From positions 124,001-188,000 of the forward strand of contig JAWQEG010001429.1 in NCBI GenBank assembly GCA_033782935.1: a stretch of DNA of 64,000 nt, read 5' to 3'. A program made the position numbers and the translations under genes. The notes below the pieces were generated by a model, which was not told where the DNA came from, made no database searches, and worked only from the letters and a program-made list of their open reading frames with translations. Positions 52,392 to 64,000 of the stretch are shown here, piece by piece. The stretch comes from Petrolisthes cinctipes (taxonomy: Eukaryota > Arthropoda > Malacostraca > Decapoda > Porcellanidae). Position 1 is the stretch's first letter; each line of letters starts with the position of its first letter.

Positions 52392-54434
52392 TTCAAAACA
52401 CCAGAAAATTCGGTATTTTTGGGTCTCAGAAGCGATCTGTACATTCCTACTCCTTGGTAGAATGTTTTCAAGATACAGACCCAAAACATGCTCAAAATCG
52501 ATATTTTAGGTGCAAAAAGTCGATATGTGCATGCATCTTCTGTACCCGTTTATATCTCAAATTCAGGCTCAAAACACCAAAAAAATCGATATTTTTGTGT
52601 CCCAGAAGCGATCTGTAAATGTCTACACCGTGTTTGAGTATTTTCAAAATACAGGCCCAAAAGATGCTCACAATCGATATTTTATGTGCCCAAAGTCGAT
52701 GTGTGCATGCATCTTCTGTACCGGTTTATATCTCAAATTCATGCTCAAAACACCCGAAAATTCAATGTTTTTGGGTCCCAGAAGCGATCTGTACGTGCAT
52801 ACTCCGTGTTAGAGTGTTTTTAAAATACAGGCCCAAAACATGCTGAAAATCGATATTTTATGTGCCCAAAGTCAATATGTGTATGCATCTTCTGTACCCG
52901 TGTATATCCCTAATTCTGGTTTAAAACACCAGAAAATTCGATATTTTTGAGTCCCAGAAGCGATCTGTACATGCCTACTCCTTGCTAGAATGTTTTCAAG
53001 ATACAGACCCAAAACATGCTCTAAATCGATATTTTAAGTGCAAAAAGTCGATATTTGCAAGCATCTTCTGTACCCGTTTATATCTCAAATTCAGGCTCAA
53101 AACTCCGAAAATTCGATATTTTTGTGTCCCAGAAGCGATCTGCACATGCATACTCCGTGTTAGAGTGTTTTTAAAATACAGGCCCAAAACATGCTAAAAA
53201 TTGATATTTTAGGTGCGCAAAGTCAATATGTGTATGCATTCTCTGTACCCGGTTATATCTCAAATTCAGGCTCAAAACTCCCGAAAATTCAATATTTTTG
53301 GGTCCCAGAAGCGATCGTTACATGTCTACTCAGTGCTAGAATGTTTTCAAAATATAGGCTCAGAACATGCTAAAAATCGATATTTTGGGTGCCCAAAGTC
53401 GATATGTGCATGCATCTTCTGTACCCGTTTATATCTCAAATTCAGGCTCAAAACACCCAAAAATTCGATATTTTTGTGTCCCAGAAGCGATCTGTACGTG
53501 TCTACTCCGTGTTAGAGTATTTTCAAAATACAGGCCCAAAACATGCTCAAAATCGATATATTTTGTGCCCAAAGTCGATATGAGCATGCATCTTCTGTAC
53601 CCGTCTATATCCCAAATTCAGGTTCAAAACATTCGAAAATTCGATATTTTTGGGTTCCAGAAGCAATCTGTACATGCCTACTTCTTGCTAGAATGTTTTC
53701 AAGATACAGTCCCAAAACATGCTCAAAATCGATATTTTAGGTGCAAAAAGTCGTTATCTGCATGCATCTTCTGTACCCGTTTATATCTCAAATTCATGCT
53801 CAAAACACCCGAAAATTCGAAATTTTTGGGTCCCAGAAGCGATCTGTACATGCCTACTCCGTGTTAGAGTATTTTCAAAATACAGGCCCAAAACATGCTC
53901 AAAATCGATATATTAGGTGCCCAAAGTCGATATGTGCATGCATCTTCTGTATCCGTCTATATCCCAAATTCAGGTTCAAAACACCCGAAAAATCGATATT
54001 TTTGTGTCCCTTGAGCGATCTGTACATGCCTACTCCTTGCTAGAATTTTTTCAAGATACAGACCCAAAACATGATCAAAATCGATATTTTAGGTGCAAAA
54101 AGTCGATATGTGCATGCATCTTCTGTACCCGTTTATATCTCAAATTTAAGCTCAAAACACCCGAAAATTCCATATTTTTATGTCCCTTAAGCGATCTGTA
54201 CATGCATACTCAGTGCTAGCATGTTTTCAAAATGTAGGCTCAAAACATGCTAAAAACCGATATTTTAGGTGTCCAAAGTCGATATGTGCATGCATCTTCT
54301 GTACCCGTTTATATCTCAAATTCAGGCTCAAAACTCCGAAAATTCGATATTTTTGGGTCCCAGAAGCGATTTGTACATGCCTACTCCGTGTTAAAGTATT
54401 TACAAAATACAGGCCCAAAACATGCTGAAAATCT

Positions 54435-54441
54435 ATATTTT
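54435..54441 (+). other. HOR junction D1/D2 at a 7-bp shared ATATTTT
   Basis: Left of this point D1 reads as the HOR end (CATGCTGAAAATCT, matching 60,746-60,759). Right of it the sequence matches the HOR start (from 48,285). Both parents share ATATTTT here, so the exchange lies within these seven bases and the 176-bp phase is unchanged. Confidence 0.85.
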
Positions 54442-56105
54442 GGGTGCCCAAAGTCGATATGTGCATGCATCTTCTGTACCCGTTTATATCTCAAATTCAG
54501 GCTCAAAACTCCCAAAAATTCGATATTTTTGTGTCCCAGAAGCGATCTGTACGTGTCTACTCCGTGTTAGAGTATTTTAAAAGTACAGGCCCAAAACATG
54601 CTCAAAATCGATATATTTTGTGCCCAAAGTCGATATGTGCATGCATCTTCTGTACCCGTCTATATCCCAAATTCAGGTTCAAAACATTCGAAAATTCGAT
54701 GTTTTTGGGTTCCAGAAGCAATCTGTACATGCATACTCAGTGCTAGAATGTTTTCAAGATACAGACCCAAAACATGATCAAAATCGATATTTTAGGTGCA
54801 AAAAGTCGATATGTGCATGCATCTTCTGTACCCGTTTATATCTCAAATTCAGGCTCAAAACACCCGAAAATTCGATATTTTTGGGTCCCAGAAGCGATCT
54901 GTACATGTCTACTCCGTGTTAGAGTATTTTTAAAATACAGGCCCAAAACATACTAAAAATCGATATTTTAGGTGTCCAAAGTCGATATGTGCATGCATCT
55001 TCTGTACCCGTTTATATCTCAAATTCAGGCTCAAAACACCCAAAAAATAGATATTTTTGTGTCCCAGAAGCGATCTGTAAATGTCTACACCGTGTTTGAG
55101 TATTTTCAAAATGCAGGCCCAAAAGATGCTCAAAATCGATATTTTAGGTGCCCAAAGTCGATATGTGCATGCATCTTCTGTACCGGTTTATATCTCAAAT
55201 TCATGCTCAAAACACCCGAAAATTCAATGTTTTTGGTCCCAGAAGCGATCTGTACGTGCATACTCTGTGTTAGAGTGTTTTTAAAATACAGGCCCAAAAC
55301 ATGCTGAAAATCGATATTTTATGTGCAAAAAGTCGATATGTGCATGCATCTTCTGTACCCGTTTATATCTCAAATTCAGGCTTAAAACTCCCGAAAATTC
55401 AATATTTTTGGGTCCCAGAAGCGATCTGTACATGCCTACTCAGTGCTAGAATGTTTTCAAAATATAGGCTCAGAACATGCTAAAAATCGATATTTTGGGT
55501 GCCCAAAGTCGATATGTGCATGCATCTTCTGTACCCGTTTATATCTCAAATTCAGGCTCAAAACTCCCAAAAATTCGATATTTTTGTGTCCCAGAAGCGA
55601 TCTGTACTTGTCTACTCCGTGTTAGAGTATTTTAAAAGTACAGGCCCAAAACATGCTCAAAATCGATATATTTTGTGCCCAAAGTCGATATGTGCATGCA
55701 TCTTCTGTACCCGTCTATATCCCAAATTCTGGTTCAAAACATTCGAAAATTCGATGTTTTTGGGTTCCAGAAGCAATCTGTACATGCATACTCAGTGCTA
55801 GAATGTTTTCAAGATACAGACCCAAAACATGATCAAAATCGATATTTTAGGTGCAAAAAGTCGATATGTGCATGCATCTTCTGTACCCGTTTATATCTCA
55901 AATTCAAGCTCAAAACACCCGAAAATTCCATATTTTTGGGTCCCTTAAGCGATCTGTACATGCATACTCAGTGCTAGAATGTTTTCAAAATGTAGGCTCA
56001 AAACAAGCTAAAAACCGATATTTTAGGTGTCCAAAGTCGATATGTGCATGCATCTTCTGTACCCGTTTATATCTCAAATTCAGGCTCAAAACTCCGAAAA
56101 TTCGA

Positions 56106-56280
56106 TATTTTTGGGTCCCTCAAGCGATCTGCACATGCCTACTCAGCGCTAGAATGTTTTTAAAATAGAGGCTTAAAGCATGTTATAAATCGATATTTTA
56201 GGTGTCCAAAGTCGATATGTGCATGCATCTTCTGTACCCGTTTATATCTCAAATTCAGGCTCAAAACTCCGAAAATTCGA
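56106..56280 (+). repeat. Extra monomer in D2
   Basis: D1 passes directly from CTCCGAAAATTCG to AAATTTTTGGG at about 49,956. D2 inserts one monomer with TCCCTCAAGCGATCTGCAC, AGCGCTAGAATG and AAAGCATGTTATAAATCG before reaching the same point. The insertion is about 175 bp and keeps the register, changing the offset from 6,150 to 6,325. Confidence 0.88.
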
Positions 56281-59200
56281 AATTTTTGGGTCCCAGAAGC
56301 GATCTGTACATGCCTACTCAGAGCTAGAATGGTTTCAAAATAGAGGCTCAGAACATGCTGTAAATCGATATTTTAGATGCCCAAAGTCAATATGTGTATG
56401 TATCTTCTGTACCCGTCTGTATCCCAAATTCGGGTTCAAAACAATCGAAAATTCGATATATTTGGGTCCCAGAAGCAATCTGTACATGCCTACTTCTTGC
56501 TAGAATGTTTTCAAGATACAGACCCAAAACATGCTCAAAATCGATATTTTAGGTGCAAAAAGTCGATATGTGCATGCATCTTCTGTACCCGTTTATATCT
56601 CAAATTCAGGCTCAAAACTCCGAAAATTCGATATTTTGTGTCCCAGAAGCGATCTGTACATGCATACTCAGTGTTAGAGTGTTTTTAAAGTACAGGCCCA
56701 AAATATGCTGAAAATTGATATTTTAGGTGCACAAAGTCATTATGTGTATGCATTTTCTGTACCCGGTTATATCTCAAATTCAGGCTCAAAACACCCGAAA
56801 ATTCAATATTTTTGGGTCCTAGAAGCGATCTGTACATGCCTACTCAGTGCTAGAATGTTTTCAAAATAGAGGCTGAGAACATGCTAAAAATCGATATTTT
56901 GGGTGCCCAAAGTCGATATGTGCATGCATCTTCTGTACCCGTTTATATCTCAAATTCAGGCTCAAAACTCCCAAAAATTCGATATTTTTGTGTCCCAGAA
57001 GCGATCTGTACGTGTCTACTCCGTGTTAGAGTATTTTTAAAATTCAGGCCCAAAACATACTAAAAATCGATATTTTAGGTGTCCAAAGTCGATATGTGCA
57101 TGCATCTTCTGTACCCGTTTATATCTCAAATTCAGGCTCAAAACACCCAAAAAATAGATATTTTTGTGTCCCAGAAGCGATCTGTACATGCCTACTCCGT
57201 GTTACAGTATTTTCAAAATACAGGCGCAAAACATGCTCAAAATTAATATTTGAGGTGCCCAAAGTCGATATGTGCATGCATCTTCTGTATCCGTTTATAT
57301 CTCAAATTCAGGCTCAAAATTCCCGAAAATTCGATATTTTTGGGTCCCAGAAGCGATCTGTACATGCCTTCTCCGTGTTAATGTATTTTCAAAATACAGG
57401 CTCAAAACATTCTGAAAATCTATATTTTAGGTGCCCAAAGTCAATATGTGTATGCATCTTCTGTACCCATCTATATCTCAAATTCAGGTTCAAAACACCA
57501 GAAAATTCGGTATTTTTGGGTCCCAGAAGCGATCTGTACATGCCTACTCCTTGCTAGATACAGACCCAAAACATGCTCTAAATCGATATTTTAAGTGCAA
57601 AAAGTCGATATTTGCAAGCATCTTCTGTACCCGTTTATATCTCAAATTCAGGCTCAAAACTCCGAAAATTCGATATTTTTGTGTCCCAGAAGCAATCTGC
57701 ACATGCATACTCCGTGTTAGAGTGTTTTTAAAATACAGGACCAAAACATGCTAAAAATTAATATTTTAGGTGCGCAAAGTCAATATGTGTATGCATTCTC
57801 TGTACCCGGTTATATCTCAAATTCAGGCTCAAAACTCCCGAAAATTCCAAATTTTTGGGTCCCAGAAGCGATCGTTACATGCCTACTCAGTGCTAGAATG
57901 TTTTCAAAATATAGGCTCAGAACATGCTAAAAATCGATATTTTGGGTGCCCAAAGTCGATATGTGCATGCATCTTCTGTACCCGTTTATATCTCAAATTC
58001 AGGCTCAAAACACCCAAAAATTCGATATTTTTGTGTCCCAGAAGCGATCTGTACGTGTCTACTCCGTGTTAGAGTATTTTAAAAATACAGGCCCAAAACA
58101 TGCTCAAAATCGATATATTTTGTGCCCAAAGTCGATATGAGCATGCATCTTCTGTACTCGTCTATATCCCAAATTCAGGTTCAAAACATTCGAAAATTCG
58201 ATATTTTTGGGTTCCAGAAGCAATCTGTACATGCCTACTTCTTGCTAGAATGTTTTCAAGATACAGTCCCGAAACATGCTCAAAATCGATATTTTAGGTG
58301 CAAAAAGTCGATATGTGCATGCATCTTCTGTACCCGTTTATATCTCAAATTCATGCTCAAAACACCCGAAAATTCGAAATTTTTGGGTCCCAGAAGCGAT
58401 CTGTACATGCCTACTCCGTGTTAGAGTATTTTCAATATACAGGCCCAAAACATGCTCAAAATCGATATTTAAGGTGCCTAAAGCCGATATGTGCATGCAT
58501 CTTCTGTATCCGTTTATATCTCAAATTCAGGCTCAAAATACCCGAAAATTCGATATTTTTGGGTCCCAGAAGCGATCTGTACATGCCTTCTCCGTGTTAA
58601 AGTATTTTCAAAATACAGGCTCAAAACATTCTGAAAATCTATATTTTAGGTGACCAAAGTCAATATGTGTATGCATCTTCTGTACCCATCTATATCTCAA
58701 ATTCAGCAAATTCAGGTTCAAAACACCAGAAAATTCGGTATTTTTGGGTCTCAGAAGCGATCTGTACATTCCTACTCCTTGGTAGAATGTTTTCAAGATA
58801 CAGACCCAAAACATGCTCAAAATCGATATTTTAGGTGCAAAAAGTCGATATGTGCATGCATCTTCTGTACCCGTTTATATCTCAAATTCAGGCTCAAAAC
58901 ACCAAAAAAATCGATATTTTTGTGTCCCAGAAGCGATCTGTAAATGTCTACACCGTGTTTGAGTATTTTCAAAATACAGGCCCAAAAGATGCTCACAATC
59001 GATATTTTATGTGCCCAAAGTCGATGTGTGCATGCATCTTCTGTACCGGTTTATATCTCAAATTCATGCTCAAAACACCCGAAAATTCAATGTTTTTGGG
59101 TCCCAGAAGCGATCTGTACGTGCATACTCCGTGTTAGAGTGTTTTTAAAATACAGGCCCAAAACATGCTGAAAATCGATATTTTATGTGCCCAAAGTCAA

Positions 59201-60766
59201 TATGTGTATGCATCTTCTGTACCCGTGTATATCCCTAATTCTGGTTTAAAACACCAGAAAATTCGATATTTTTGAGTCCCAGAAGCGATCTGTACATGCC
59301 TACTCCTTGCTAGAATGTTTTCAAGATACAGACCCAAAACATGCTCTAAATCGATATTTTAAGTGCAAAAAGTCGATATTTGCAAGCATCTTCTGTACCC
59401 GTTTATATCTCAAATTCAGGCTCAAAACTCCGAAAATTCGATATTTTTGTGTCCCAGAAGCGATCTGCACATGCATACTCCGTGTTAGAGTGTTTTTAAA
59501 ATACAGGCCCAAAACATGCTAAAAATTGATATTTTAGGTGCGCAAAGTCAATATGTGTATGCATTCTCTGTACCCGGTTATATCTCAAATTCAGGCTCAA
59601 AACTCCCGAAAATTCAATATTTTTGGGTCCCAGAAGCGATCGTTACATGTCTACTCAGTGCTAGAATGTTTTCAAAATATAGGCTCAGAACATGCTAAAA
59701 ATCGATATTTTGGGTGCCCAAAGTCGATATGTGCATGCATCTTCTGTACCCGTTTATATCTCAAATTCAGGCTCAAAACACCCAAAAATTCGATATTTTT
59801 GTGTCCCAGAAGCGATCTGTACGTGTCTACTCCGTGTTAGAGTATTTTCAAAATACAGGCCCAAAACATGCTCAAAATCGATATATTTTGTGCCCAAAGT
59901 CGATATGAGCATGCATCTTCTGTACCCGTCTATATCCCAAATTCAGGTTCAAAACATTCGAAAATTCGATATTTTTGGGTTCCAGAAGCAATCTGTACAT
60001 GCCTACTTCTTGCTAGAATGTTTTCAAGATACAGTCCCAAAACATGCTCAAAATCGATATTTTAGGTGCAAAAAGTCGTTATCTGCATGCATCTTCTGTA
60101 CCCGTTTATATCTCAAATTCATGCTCAAAACACCCGAAAATTCGAAATTTTTGGGTCCCAGAAGCGATCTGTACATGCCTACTCCGTGTTAGAGTATTTT
60201 CAAAATACAGGCCCAAAACATGCTCAAAATCGATATATTAGGTGCCCAAAGTCGATATGTGCATGCATCTTCTGTATCCGTCTATATCCCAAATTCAGGT
60301 TCAAAACACCCGAAAAATCGATATTTTTGTGTCCCTTGAGCGATCTGTACATGCCTACTCCTTGCTAGAATTTTTTCAAGATACAGACCCAAAACATGAT
60401 CAAAATCGATATTTTAGGTGCAAAAAGTCGATATGTGCATGCATCTTCTGTACCCGTTTATATCTCAAATTTAAGCTCAAAACACCCGAAAATTCAATAT
60501 TTTTATGTCCCTTAAGCGATCTGTACATGCATACTCAGTGCTAGCATGTTTTCAAAATGTAGGCTCAAAACATGCTAAAAACCGATATTTTAGGTGTCCA
60601 AAGTCGATATGTGCATGCATCTTCTGTACCCGTTTATATCTCAAATTCAGGCTCAAAACTCCGAAAATTCGATATTTTTGGGTCCCAGAAGCGATTTGTA
60701 CATGCCTACTCCGTGTTAAAGTATTTACAAAATACAGGCCCAAAACATGCTGAAAATCTATATTTT

Positions 60767-62939
60767 AGGTGCCCAAAGTCAATATATGTATGCATCTTCT
60801 GTACCCATCTATATCCCAAATTCAGGTTCAAAACACCAGAAAATTCGATATTTTTTGGTCCCAGAAGCGATCTGTACATGCCTACTCCTTGCTAGAATGT
60901 TATCAAGATACAGGCCCAAAACATGCTAAAAATTGATATTTTAGGTGCACAAAGTCAATATGTGGATGAATTTTCTGTACCCGGTTATATCTTAAATTCA
61001 GGTTCAAAACACCCGAAAATTCAATATTTTTGGGTCCCAGAAGCGATCTGTACATGCCTACTCAGTGCTAGAATGTTTTCAAAATAGAGGCTCAGAACAT
61101 GCTAAAAATCGATATTTTGGGTGCCCAAAGTCGATATGTGCATGCATCTTCTGTACCCGTTTATATCTCAAATTCAGGCTCAAAACACCCAAAAATTCGA
61201 TATTTTTGTGTCCCAGAAGAGATCTGTACGTGTCTACTCCGTGTTAGAGTATTTTAATAATACAGGCCCAAAACATGCTCAAAATCGATATTTTGGGTGC
61301 CAAAAGTCGATATGTGCATGCATCTTCTGTACCTGTTTATATCTTAAATTCAGACTCAAAACACCCGAATATTCGATATTTTTGGGTCCCAAAAGCCATC
61401 TGTACATGCATACTCCGTGTTAGAGTATTTTAAAATACAGGCCTAAAACATGCTGAAAATCGATATTTTAGCTACCCAAAGTCAATATGTGTATGCATCT
61501 TCTGTACCCGTGTATATCCCAAATTCAGGTTCAAAACACTCGAAAATTCGATATTTTTGGGTCCCAGAAACAATCTGTACAAGCCTACTTCTTGCTAGAA
61601 TGTTTTCAAGATACAGACCCAAAACATGCTCAAAATCGATATTTTAGGTGCAAAAAGTCGATATGTGCATGCATCTTCTGTACCCGTTTATATCTCAAAT
61701 ACAGGCTCAAAACCCACGAAAATTCGATATTTTTGGGTCCCCGAAGCGATCTGTACATGCCTACTCCGTGTTAGAGTATTTTCAAAATACAGGCCCTAAA
61801 CATGCTTAAAATCAATATTTTAGGTGCCCAAAGTCGATATGTGCATGCATCTTCTGTATCCGTCAATATCCCAAATTCAGGTTCAAAACACCCGAAAATT
61901 CGATATTTTTGGGTCCCAGAAGCGATCTGTACATGCCTACTCCTTGCTAGAATTTTCTCAAGATACAGACCCAAAACATGCTTAAAATCGATATTTTAGG
62001 TGCAAAAAGTCGATATGTTCATGCATCTTCTGTACCCGTTTATATATCAAATTCAGGCTCAAAACACTCGAAAATTCCATATTTTTGGGTCCCTTAAGCG
62101 ATCTGTACATGCATACTCCGTGTTAGAGTGTTTTTAAAATAAAGGCCCAAAACATGCTGAAAATTGATATTTTAGGTGCAGAAAGTCAATATGTGTAAGC
62201 ATTCTCTGTACAAGGTTATATCTCAAATTCAGGCTCAAAACACCCGAAAATTCAATATATTTGGGTCCCAGAAGCTATCTGTACATGCCTACTCAGTGCT
62301 AGAATGTTTTCAAAAAATAGGCTGAGAACATGCTAAAAATCGATATTTTGGGTGCCCAAAGTCGATATGTGCATACATCTTCTGTACCCGTTTATATCTC
62401 AATTTCAGGCTCAAAACACCCACAAATTCGATATTTTTGTGTCCCAGAAGCAATCTGTACGTGTCTACTCCGTGTTAGAGTACTTTAAAAATACAGGCCC
62501 AAAACATGCTCAAAATCGATATATTGGGTGCCCAAAGTCGATATGTGCATGCATCTTCTGTACCCGTTTATATCTTAAATTCAGACTCAAAACACCCGAA
62601 TAATCGATATTTTTGGGTCCCAAAAGCCATCTGTACATGCATACTCCGTGTTAGAGTATTTTCAAAATACAAGCCTAAAACATGCTGAAAATCGATATTT
62701 TAGCTGCCCAAAGTCAATATGTGTATGCATTTTCTGTACCCGTCTATATCCCAAATTCAGGTTCAAAACATTCGCAAATTCGATATTTTTGGGTCCCAGA
62801 AGCAATCTGTACATGCCTACTTCTTGCTAGAATGTTTTCAAGATACAGACCCAAAACATGCTAAAAATCGATATTTTGGGTGCCAGAGTCGATATGTGCA
62901 TGCATCTTCTGTACCCGTTTATATCTCAAATTCAGGCTC
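60767..62939 (+). repeat. Diverged A/D-type monomers after D2
   Basis: About 12 monomers occur here. Around 61,250-61,420 they resemble family A near 5,690-5,860 (shared CACCCGAATATTCGATATT and CCAAAAGCCATCTGTAC). Around 62,352-62,870 they resemble 46,531-47,050, with the CGATATATTGGGTGCCC and AAGCCTAAAACATGC monomers in the same order. There is no gene and no foreign DNA. Confidence 0.83.
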
Positions 62940-64000
62940 AAAACACCCAAAAAATCGATATTTTTGTGTCCCAGAAGCGATCTGTAAATGTCTACACCGT
63001 GATTGAGTATTTTCAAAATACAGGCCCAAAAGATGCTCAAAATCGATATTTTAGGTGCCCAAAGTCGATGTGTGCATGCATCTTCTGTACCGGTTTATAT
63101 CTCAAATTCATGCTCAAAACACCCGAAAATTTAAAGTTTTTGGGTCCCAGAAGCGATCTGTACGTGCATACTCCGTGTTAGAGTGTTTTTAAAATACAGG
63201 CCCAAAACATGCTGAAAATCAATATTTTATGTGCCCAAAGTCAATATGTGTATGTATCTTCTGTACCCGTGTATATCCCTAATTCTGGTTCAAAACACCA
63301 GAAAATTCGATATTTTTGGGTCCCAGAAGCGATCTGTACATGCCTACTCCTTGCTAGAATGTTTTCAAGATACAGACCCAAAACATGCTCAAAATCGATG
63401 TTTTAAGTGCAAAAAGTCGATATGTGCATGCATCTTCTGTACCCGTTTATATCTCAAATTCAGGCTCAAAACTTTGAAAATTCTATATTTTTGTGTCCCA
63501 GAAGCGATCTGTACATGCATACTCCGTGTTAGAGTGTTTTTAAAATACAGGCCCAAAACATGCTAAAAATTGATATTTTAGGTGCGCAAAGTCAATATGT
63601 GTATGCATTCTCTGTACCCGGTTGTATCTCAAATTCAGGCTCAAAACTCCCGAAAATTCAATATTTTTGTGTCCCAGAAGCGATCTGTACGTGTCTACTC
63701 CGTGTTAGAGTATTTTAAAAATACACGCCCAAAACATGCTCAAAATCGATATATTTTGTGCCCAAAGTCGATATGTGCATGCATCTTCTGTACCCGTCTA
63801 TATCCCAAATTCAGGTTCAAAACATTCGAAAATTCGATATTTTTGGGTTCCAGAAGCAATCTGTACATGCCTACTTCTTGCTAGAATGTTTTCAAGATAC
63901 AGTCCCAAAACATGCTCAAAATCGATATTTTAGTTGCAAAAAGTCGATATGTGCATGCATCTTCTGTACCCGTTTATATCTCAAATTCAGGCTCAAAACA
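62940..64000 (+). repeat. Partial D-like segment at the window end
   Basis: From the CACCCAAAAAATCGAT and GTAAATGTCTACACCGTG monomer onward the order follows D1 from about 52,575 to 53,285. It then skips one monomer and resumes at the TGTGTCCCAGAAGCG monomer equivalent to about 53,470, running to the window edge. It differs from D1 and D2 at more positions than they differ from each other, so it is an older relative rather than a fresh third copy. Confidence 0.78.

Larger units (their letters stand above)
48285..54434 (+). repeat. HOR family D, copy D1 (35 monomers, 6,150 bp)
   Basis: Sequence from 48,285 recurs from 54,435 at offset 6,150 (35 monomers minus 10 bp); after an extra monomer in the second copy the offset is 6,325. 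The length deficit includes a 12-bp deletion at 51,231 and is partly offset by a 9-bp duplication at 52,374. The right end is defined by the switch at 54,435-54,441 from the GTATTTACAAAATAC monomer back to the HOR start. It includes the second copy of the 6-mer. Confidence 0.92.
54435..60766 (+). repeat. HOR family D, copy D2 (36 monomers, about 6,330 bp)
   Basis: This is the second copy of HOR D, carrying one additional monomer of about 175 bp (about 56,106-56,280). Otherwise it is nearly identical to D1; I found differences near 55,614 (CTTG for CGTG), 58,271 (GAAACATG for AAAACATG) and 60,497. It shares the 12-bp deletion (57,556) and the 9-bp duplication (58,699-58,716), so both predate the HOR duplication. 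Divergence from the D1 order begins at 60,767. Confidence 0.92.
1..64000 (+). repeat. 176-bp tandem satellite array spanning the whole window
   Basis: The same unit of about 176 bp repeats from the first to the last base, always in the same orientation. It is recognised by ordered landmarks: ATCGATATTTT, then GTCGATATGTGCATGCATC, CTGTACCCG, TATATCTCAAATTCAGG, TTCGATATTTTTGGGTCCC, GCGATCTGTACATGCCTAC, then GCCCAAAACATGCT. Neighbouring monomers differ by many substitutions and only occasional 1-3 bp indels, while some monomers thousands of bases apart are almost identical, which is the mark of higher-order repeats. No unique DNA, mobile element, tRNA or rRNA is seen inside. Such arrays in eukaryotes usually form centromeric or pericentromeric heterochromatin; that role is inferred here from size and organisation only. 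The host species cannot be named from the sequence. Confidence 0.97.

Noticed and set aside
1..64000. CRISPR array
   Set aside because: Repeats are 176 bp, contiguous and variable, with no unique spacers and no cas genes; the organisation is that of eukaryotic satellite DNA.
1..64000. Transposon or LTR element repeated in tandem
   Set aside because: I found no terminal repeats, target-site duplications, primer-binding site, polypurine tract or transposase/reverse-transcriptase motifs; the HOR ends fall inside monomers.
1..64000. Promoters (TATATC, TATAATTTA strings) and terminators
   Set aside because: These strings are part of the repeat and recur every monomer in AT-rich DNA; nothing distinguishes a functional site.

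Overview
The window contains no recognisable gene. It is one uninterrupted, head-to-tail array of a satellite repeat with a monomer of about 176 bp (roughly 363 monomers in 64 kb), all in the same orientation. I see no transposon, unique sequence, RNA gene or inversion breaking it. An array of this length, monomer size and higher-order organisation points to a eukaryotic nuclear chromosome, most likely centromeric or pericentromeric heterochromatin. The sequence alone does not name the species. A 160-180 bp monomer is common in plant and many animal centromeres, but I do not recognise this family.

Monomer anatomy: the 176 bp unit is itself an old dimer. From one CGATAT box to the next is 88 bp, and the two 88 bp halves align without gaps at about 59 of 88 positions (hand count on a by-eye consensus). 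Each half carries two CGAT boxes 22 bp apart. The consensus is about 41% GC with 7 CpG sites per monomer, and many variants look like CpG decay.

Layout. (1) 1-13,569: family A, a higher-order repeat (HOR) of 34 monomers (5,980 bp), repeated as a 36-monomer version (6,332 bp) and a truncated, rearranged third copy. (2) 13,570-15,835: transition monomers. (3) 15,836-27,560: family B, a 33-monomer HOR (5,811 bp) in two nearly identical copies. (4) 27,561-about 47,590: diverged monomers with a mosaic of smaller duplications (about 503, 1,914, 2,815, 4,223 and 7,019 bp offsets and local trimers). (5) 47,588-49,755: a 6-monomer HOR (1,056 bp). (6) 48,285-60,766: family D, a 35-monomer HOR (6,150 bp) followed by a 36-monomer version (6,325 bp) with one extra monomer; it contains the 6-mer. 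(7) 60,767-64,000: diverged A/D-type monomers, ending in a partial D-like copy.

The main biological point is the recombination history. Three different HOR families, each 33-36 monomers (about 5.8-6.3 kb) and each present in about two near-identical copies, sit in one array. Their junctions keep the monomer register exactly, as expected of unequal exchange, break-induced replication or gene conversion between satellite units. The many 60-217 aa open frames are by-products of the repeat: 176 is not a multiple of 3, so the same stop-poor segment is read in shifting frames.
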